Assembly (NCBI GenBank): GCA_947643945.1
Contig: CANRXN010000027.1
Span: 1 to 8,759, forward strand
Direction of reading: 5' to 3'
DNA from: an uncultured Clostridium sp.
GTDB taxonomy: Bacteria > Bacillota > Clostridia > TANB77 > CAG-508
Length of the DNA: 8,759 nucleotides
The stretch's first letter is position 1, and each line of letters starts with the position of its first letter. The notes under the pieces were generated by a model. The model saw only the letters and a list, made by a program, of their open reading frames with translations, did no database searches and was not told the origin of the DNA. The translations under genes and the position numbers were made by a program. This document shows positions 5,836 to 8,759 of the stretch, one piece after another.

Positions 5836-6007
5836 CCCTTTCTCTTAAGATGCAATGTTTAAAGTTTTTTACTTGCTTCTTTTTTAAATTATTATTATTG
5901 TATGCTATGGATTTTTTTTTAGAACCTCATTTGTGTAAATTATTAAAATATTAGTTGTTACTAATTAATGGTCTTATATGTTTTTTATAATTAAGTATAA
6001 TTATGTT
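5836..6007. other. AT-rich gap between spoIIIAA and spoIIIAB, with possible internal promoter
   Basis: 172 bases with no open reading frame of note. On the minus strand CATACAAT (5897-5904) matches the sigma-E -10 consensus CATACAnT, and transcription from it would leave a leader of about 55 bases to spoIIIAB. No convincing sigma-E -35 was seen 13-15 bases upstream, so promoter function is only a suggestion. AA and AB are normally almost adjacent in this operon. Confidence 0.3.
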
Positions 6008-6878
6008 TTATAAAAATAATACCTTTTCTATTTGCTTTGTTTCGATTAACTGATTGATACCTACATTATTTTTAATGTCCTCCATGGTTTTTCCATGCAT
6101 AGTAAAAATCCCTTTTACCCCTGACCTTATGGCTTCGCTGATGGCTCCGTATGTCTTCTTTTGATCCAATTTCGTCACAAGCAATTACTTCTGGTGCCAT
6201 AGATCGAACTAGCATTTTCATTCCTTTTGCTTTACTGATATTTTCAATGACATCGGTTCGCATTCCTATGTCGTTTTGTGGGGAACCTTTATACATAGCA
6301 GCAATTTCGCCCCTTTCATCTACAACGCCACATGTCACTCCTTTAAAGCCTATTTCATTTATGCCATTACTGATGTTCCTAATGATGTCTCTTAGCATAG
6401 TTGTTTTTCCTTTCCCTGGTGGTGATATCAATAACGTGTTATAGATGGTATTGTTTTCATTGTCGATGATTTCTCTTAACAAAGGATTACTACAACCGAT
6501 TACTTCTCTTGCAATTCTAAAATTTAGGCTGGTTATGTATTTTAGGTTTATGATTTCGTTGTTTCCTACCACTGCTGTTCCTGTTATTCCAATTCTATGT
6601 CCTCCTCTTATGGTCAAAAACCCTTCACATATTTGGTTTTTATAGGCATAGATAGAATTTTCGCAGAGTCTTTCTAAGGTTTGTAAAATTTCTGTGCTAC
6701 TTACTTGATAATTAATGATAATGTCAGCTTGTCTTGTTTTTAATAGGATGGCTCTTTCTACTCTTATTCGTATTTCTTGTAAGTCATTTCTTAGGTTTTG
6801 GTCTTGTGATAGTGTGTTTTTTAATAAGGTATATATTGGACTTGGAAAATATCTTATTACTTCTTCTATTTCTTTCAT
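6008..6878 (-). CDS. spoIIIAA: Stage III sporulation protein AA (ATPase), read through one +1 shift at CGG
   Basis: Secretion-type ATPase thought to energise the SpoIIIA-SpoIIQ channel from the mother-cell cytosol. The corrected product has 289 residues (307 in B. subtilis). Motifs are RGGHRIGITGTAV (91-103), Walker A SPPGKGKTT (152-160), DERGEIAAM (187-195) and Walker B VIACDEIG (231-238). ATG at 6878 has a near-perfect AAGGAGGT upstream. The open frame extends 11 codons further, but that stretch is not conserved in character. The frame breaks at codon 244 (CGG, 6147-6149). Skipping C restores GAISEAIRSGVKGIFTMHGK and the usual C-terminus to TAA at 6008. Without the shift the product would stop at 268 residues, just after Walker B. 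First gene of the operon, downstream of a terminator. Confidence 0.95.
6147..6149 (-). other. +1 frameshift site at in-frame CGG in spoIIIAA
   Basis: Context GAC-ATA-CGG-AGC-CAT. Skipping C (base 6149) reads GGA-GCC-ATC-AGC-GAA (GAISE), which leads into the conserved SGVKGIFTMHGK segment of this ATPase family. Confidence 0.88.
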
Positions 6879-6918
6879 TGGTGACCTCCTTTGCTTTTTA
6901 TTATGGTACATAAAATTA

Positions 6919-6947
6919 AATTTATGCCATAATCTGGTAGCGATAAC
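6919..6947 (-). promoter_or_regulatory. Weak candidate sigma-E promoter of the spoIIIA operon
   Basis: CATAAATT (6919-6926) differs by one base from the sigma-E -10 consensus. GTTATCG (6941-6947) lies 14 bases upstream at the -35 position but matches the consensus poorly. The place is right, between the upstream gene's terminator and spoIIIAA, and the B. subtilis operon is driven by sigma-E. Sequence support alone is slight. Confidence 0.25.
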
Positions 6948-6964
6948 TTTGCTAGAATATAATA

Positions 6965-6998
6965 AAAAAACATATACTATATTTAGTATATGTTTTTT
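6965..6998 (-). terminator. Strong palindromic terminator after the 570-residue gene
   Basis: Arms AAAAAACATATACTA (6965-6979) and TAGTATATGTTTTTT (6984-6998) form a perfect 15-bp stem with a 4-base loop, flanked by A and T tracts so it can act on both strands. It lies 16 bases after the stop of the upstream gene and separates it from spoIIIAA. Confidence 0.85.
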
Positions 6999-7014
6999 GT
7001 TTGTTACTTAGAAC

Positions 7015-8729
7015 CTATTTTTTATTAATTACAATTCTATAGATACGTCCTGTGTTTTCGTCTTTTTCTACTTCTACACGATATTCTGTTTCTAATTCAA
7101 TATTATCTTTGATAAATGCAATGTTTTGGTCTGTTACTTCATATTCTTCACCGTCAAAGTGAATTTCTTTTATTTTTTTGTTTTCTTCTTGGCTTTCTTC
7201 TGCTGCCTCATTATTTAAATTAATGGTTGATAATAATCCCTTTACACTGGCTCCTGATAGTTTCGTTCCTACATAATTTTCGAATTTCATATTGAAGGCT
7301 TCTATTTCTTGTGCTGAAAGATTCATGTTATTAGCTGATATAGCACTATTAGTTTGCCCAAAGATGGTAGTGACTCCTAATATTGGACTAATCATTTGTC
7401 CTATTGGATTTTCGTTTTCTTGCAGTCCTAATTCTTCCATTTGTTTTTTATTGACTTCGCTAATTCGATTTACTACTTGTTCCATAAAGCTGTCTACCTT
7501 TTCTTTGTCGTAATTGTTTAGTATCATAGCATTTTTCTTGGTAAAGTCTTCTATTTCTATACTATCAGTAAATTCTACTTGATTTTGTAATTGATATTTC
7601 GTGGTTGTTGTTTCGTCGCCTTCTTGTTGTAATTCTATCCTATAGTCTTCTTTCACACTTTGCATTTCATTTAATCCCGCATAATTTGCACTAAGTAAAA
7701 GTCCTACATTTCCTAATCCGTTTTCTTCGTCATTAATCGTTAAAGAGGCTTGATAGCTAAGATTATCGCCTTCTTTTTTCTTCTGGATAGCTATTTCTAA
7801 GCCGTTCTTTGGAGTCACTAGCTGTAATTGATAATTTAGTGGTTTTTCCTTTTTGTTCCCAAACTGTAATTTCCCAAGTTACATCACTTTCTTCGGTATC
7901 TTCTCCGTATGGATTTTATAGAATTATCAATTGTACTTGCTGTTATTTTAGCTGAATTTTGTTGTTTTTTAGCATATTCATTTAGCTTATCTAATGTGTT
8001 TTGGTCATTTTTTAGTGTTTCTAAAATTTGAATGGCTATTTTTTTAAATTGCTCTTTATTTATACTTAGTCTATAACCTGTACTACCATTTTCTTTTACC
8101 TTAGAAAATTGGTTTTCCTCTAATCCATTGTTAATGATACTACTATAAGTTTCTTGCAATTTTTGTAACTCTTCTTGGTTAAAGGGTAATTCTATTAAGC
8201 TGTTTATTTTTTGCGTACCTTCTAGTATTTTATTGAAATCTCCCAACTGTTCATTTTCTAGTTTATCTGTTTCTATCACAATATGCTTACTTCCTACATG
8301 CTTGGTTTGAAGACCAATGGTGTTTTCTATCTTTTTATAATTAAAAGGAAAGTTTACATCGTCTGTATAGTTTAAGCTAATATCTTGCACCTCTTTGTTA
8401 TTCTTTTTGTCGGTTTGTCCTGAAAAACTGATATTAAACTCATTTACGCTTTTATATTGTTCTTCATTATCTCCTTCTATGCTAGGTGTAAATGTTCCTT
8501 GATTATTGTATGGTGTCGTTTTTTGTTTTTCAAAATATTGTTTTAGTCCATTGTCCATAAATCCTTCTTTTTCGTCACCCATTTGCGCTACATATTTAAA
8601 AAACATTTTTTTATCATTTTTAAATAGGTCGGTTGAAAAAAAAGCAAAGGCAACTCCTGTTACTAAAATTAAAATGACTAATACTATAATAACACTTAAA
8701 AGTTTTTTACTGTTTTTCTTTGGTTCCAT
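7015..8729 (-). CDS. Unrecognised membrane-anchored extracytoplasmic protein, read through two +1 shifts at CGG
   Basis: I do not recognise this protein. The corrected product has 570 residues: a basic start (MEPKKNSKKLL), one membrane segment at about 11-30, then a long polar, Glu/Lys/Asn-rich part. This part begins FKNDKKMFFKYVAQM and alternates short beta-like strands, for example VTWEITVWEQKGKTTKL around 283-299. ATG at 8729 has GGGGA seven bases upstream. The frame breaks twice, at CGG 7905-7907 (codon 275) and CGG 7802-7804 (codon 309). Skipping each C joins two long open frames and an intervening 34-codon bridge that starts in the third frame after a stop. The topology suggests an exposed domain outside the membrane. 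Its own terminator follows, so co-transcription with spoIIIA is not expected, and no function can be assigned. Confidence 0.8.
7802..7804 (-). other. +1 frameshift site 2 at in-frame CGG in the 570-residue gene
   Basis: Context AAA-GAA-CGG-CTT-AGA. Skipping C (base 7804) reads GGC-TTA-GAA-ATA-GCT (GLEIA), entering the open frame that runs to TAG at 7015. Confidence 0.78.
7905..7907 (-). other. +1 frameshift site 1 at in-frame CGG in the 570-residue gene
   Basis: Context TCC-ATA-CGG-AGA-AGA. Zero frame yields a basic nonsense tail and stops within eight codons. Skipping C (base 7907) reads GGA-GAA-GAT-ACC-GAA (GEDTE) and stays open to the second site. Confidence 0.8.
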
Positions 8730-8759
8730 TTTTCATTCCCCTTTTTCTTTATTCTTCCC

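Noticed and set aside
1884..6878. Decayed spoIIIA operon (pseudogenes) in a lineage losing sporulation
   Set aside because: Decay would give mixed indels, stops and substitutions at random places. Here all breaks are single extra bases at CGG codons and all motifs between them are intact.
2266..7907. Sequencing or assembly indel errors
   Set aside because: Errors usually fall in homopolymers, which abound here (A and T runs) without breaks. Eight of eight falling on in-frame CGG, always repaired the same way, is not an error profile. Raw reads were not available to confirm.
2266..7907. CGG simply reassigned to another amino acid, as reported in some Firmicutes
   Set aside because: A plain reassignment would keep the frame. 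At all eight sites the downstream homology or open frame lies in +1, so a one-base change in phase is required.

Overview
The window comes from an AT-rich, endospore-forming Firmicute, most likely a Clostridia-type organism. This rests on the complete spoIIIA sporulation operon, very low G+C, strong AAGGAGG ribosome binding sites, and family resemblance. No rRNA or tRNA is present to fix the taxon.

Layout: the left edge holds the N-terminal two thirds of a 6-phosphofructokinase gene (minus strand) with a good sigma-A promoter. A small plus-strand Xre/SinR-like repressor gene follows and ends at a hairpin shared with the convergent spoIIIA operon. From about 6.9 kb down to 1.08 kb the minus strand carries spoIIIAA-AB-AC-AD-AE-AF-AG-AH in the classical order. 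These genes encode the mother-cell half of the SpoIIIA-SpoIIQ channel that links mother cell and forespore during engulfment: AA is the ATPase, AB to AE are membrane parts, and AF, AG and AH have ring-forming or extracytoplasmic domains. Several gaps between spo genes contain short palindromic G-rich repeats. The right end is a long gene for a membrane-anchored extracytoplasmic protein that I do not recognise, closed by a 15-bp-stem terminator.

Main observation: five genes (spoIIIAA, AE, AF, AG and the right-hand gene) look frameshifted, with eight breaks in total. Every break falls exactly at an in-frame CGG codon. Each is repaired by skipping the C and reading the next three bases as GGN (glycine). 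I found no in-frame CGG that is read normally. Twelve or so out-of-frame CGG triplets in the same genes disturb nothing, and genes without an in-frame CGG are intact. Arginine is written AGA, CGA or CGT. The pattern fits a genome in which CGG has lost its tRNA and acts as a +1 frameshift (or CGGN quadruplet, glycine) signal. It does not fit random errors or gene decay. Coordinates for these genes therefore span the corrected reading, and each shift site is listed separately.
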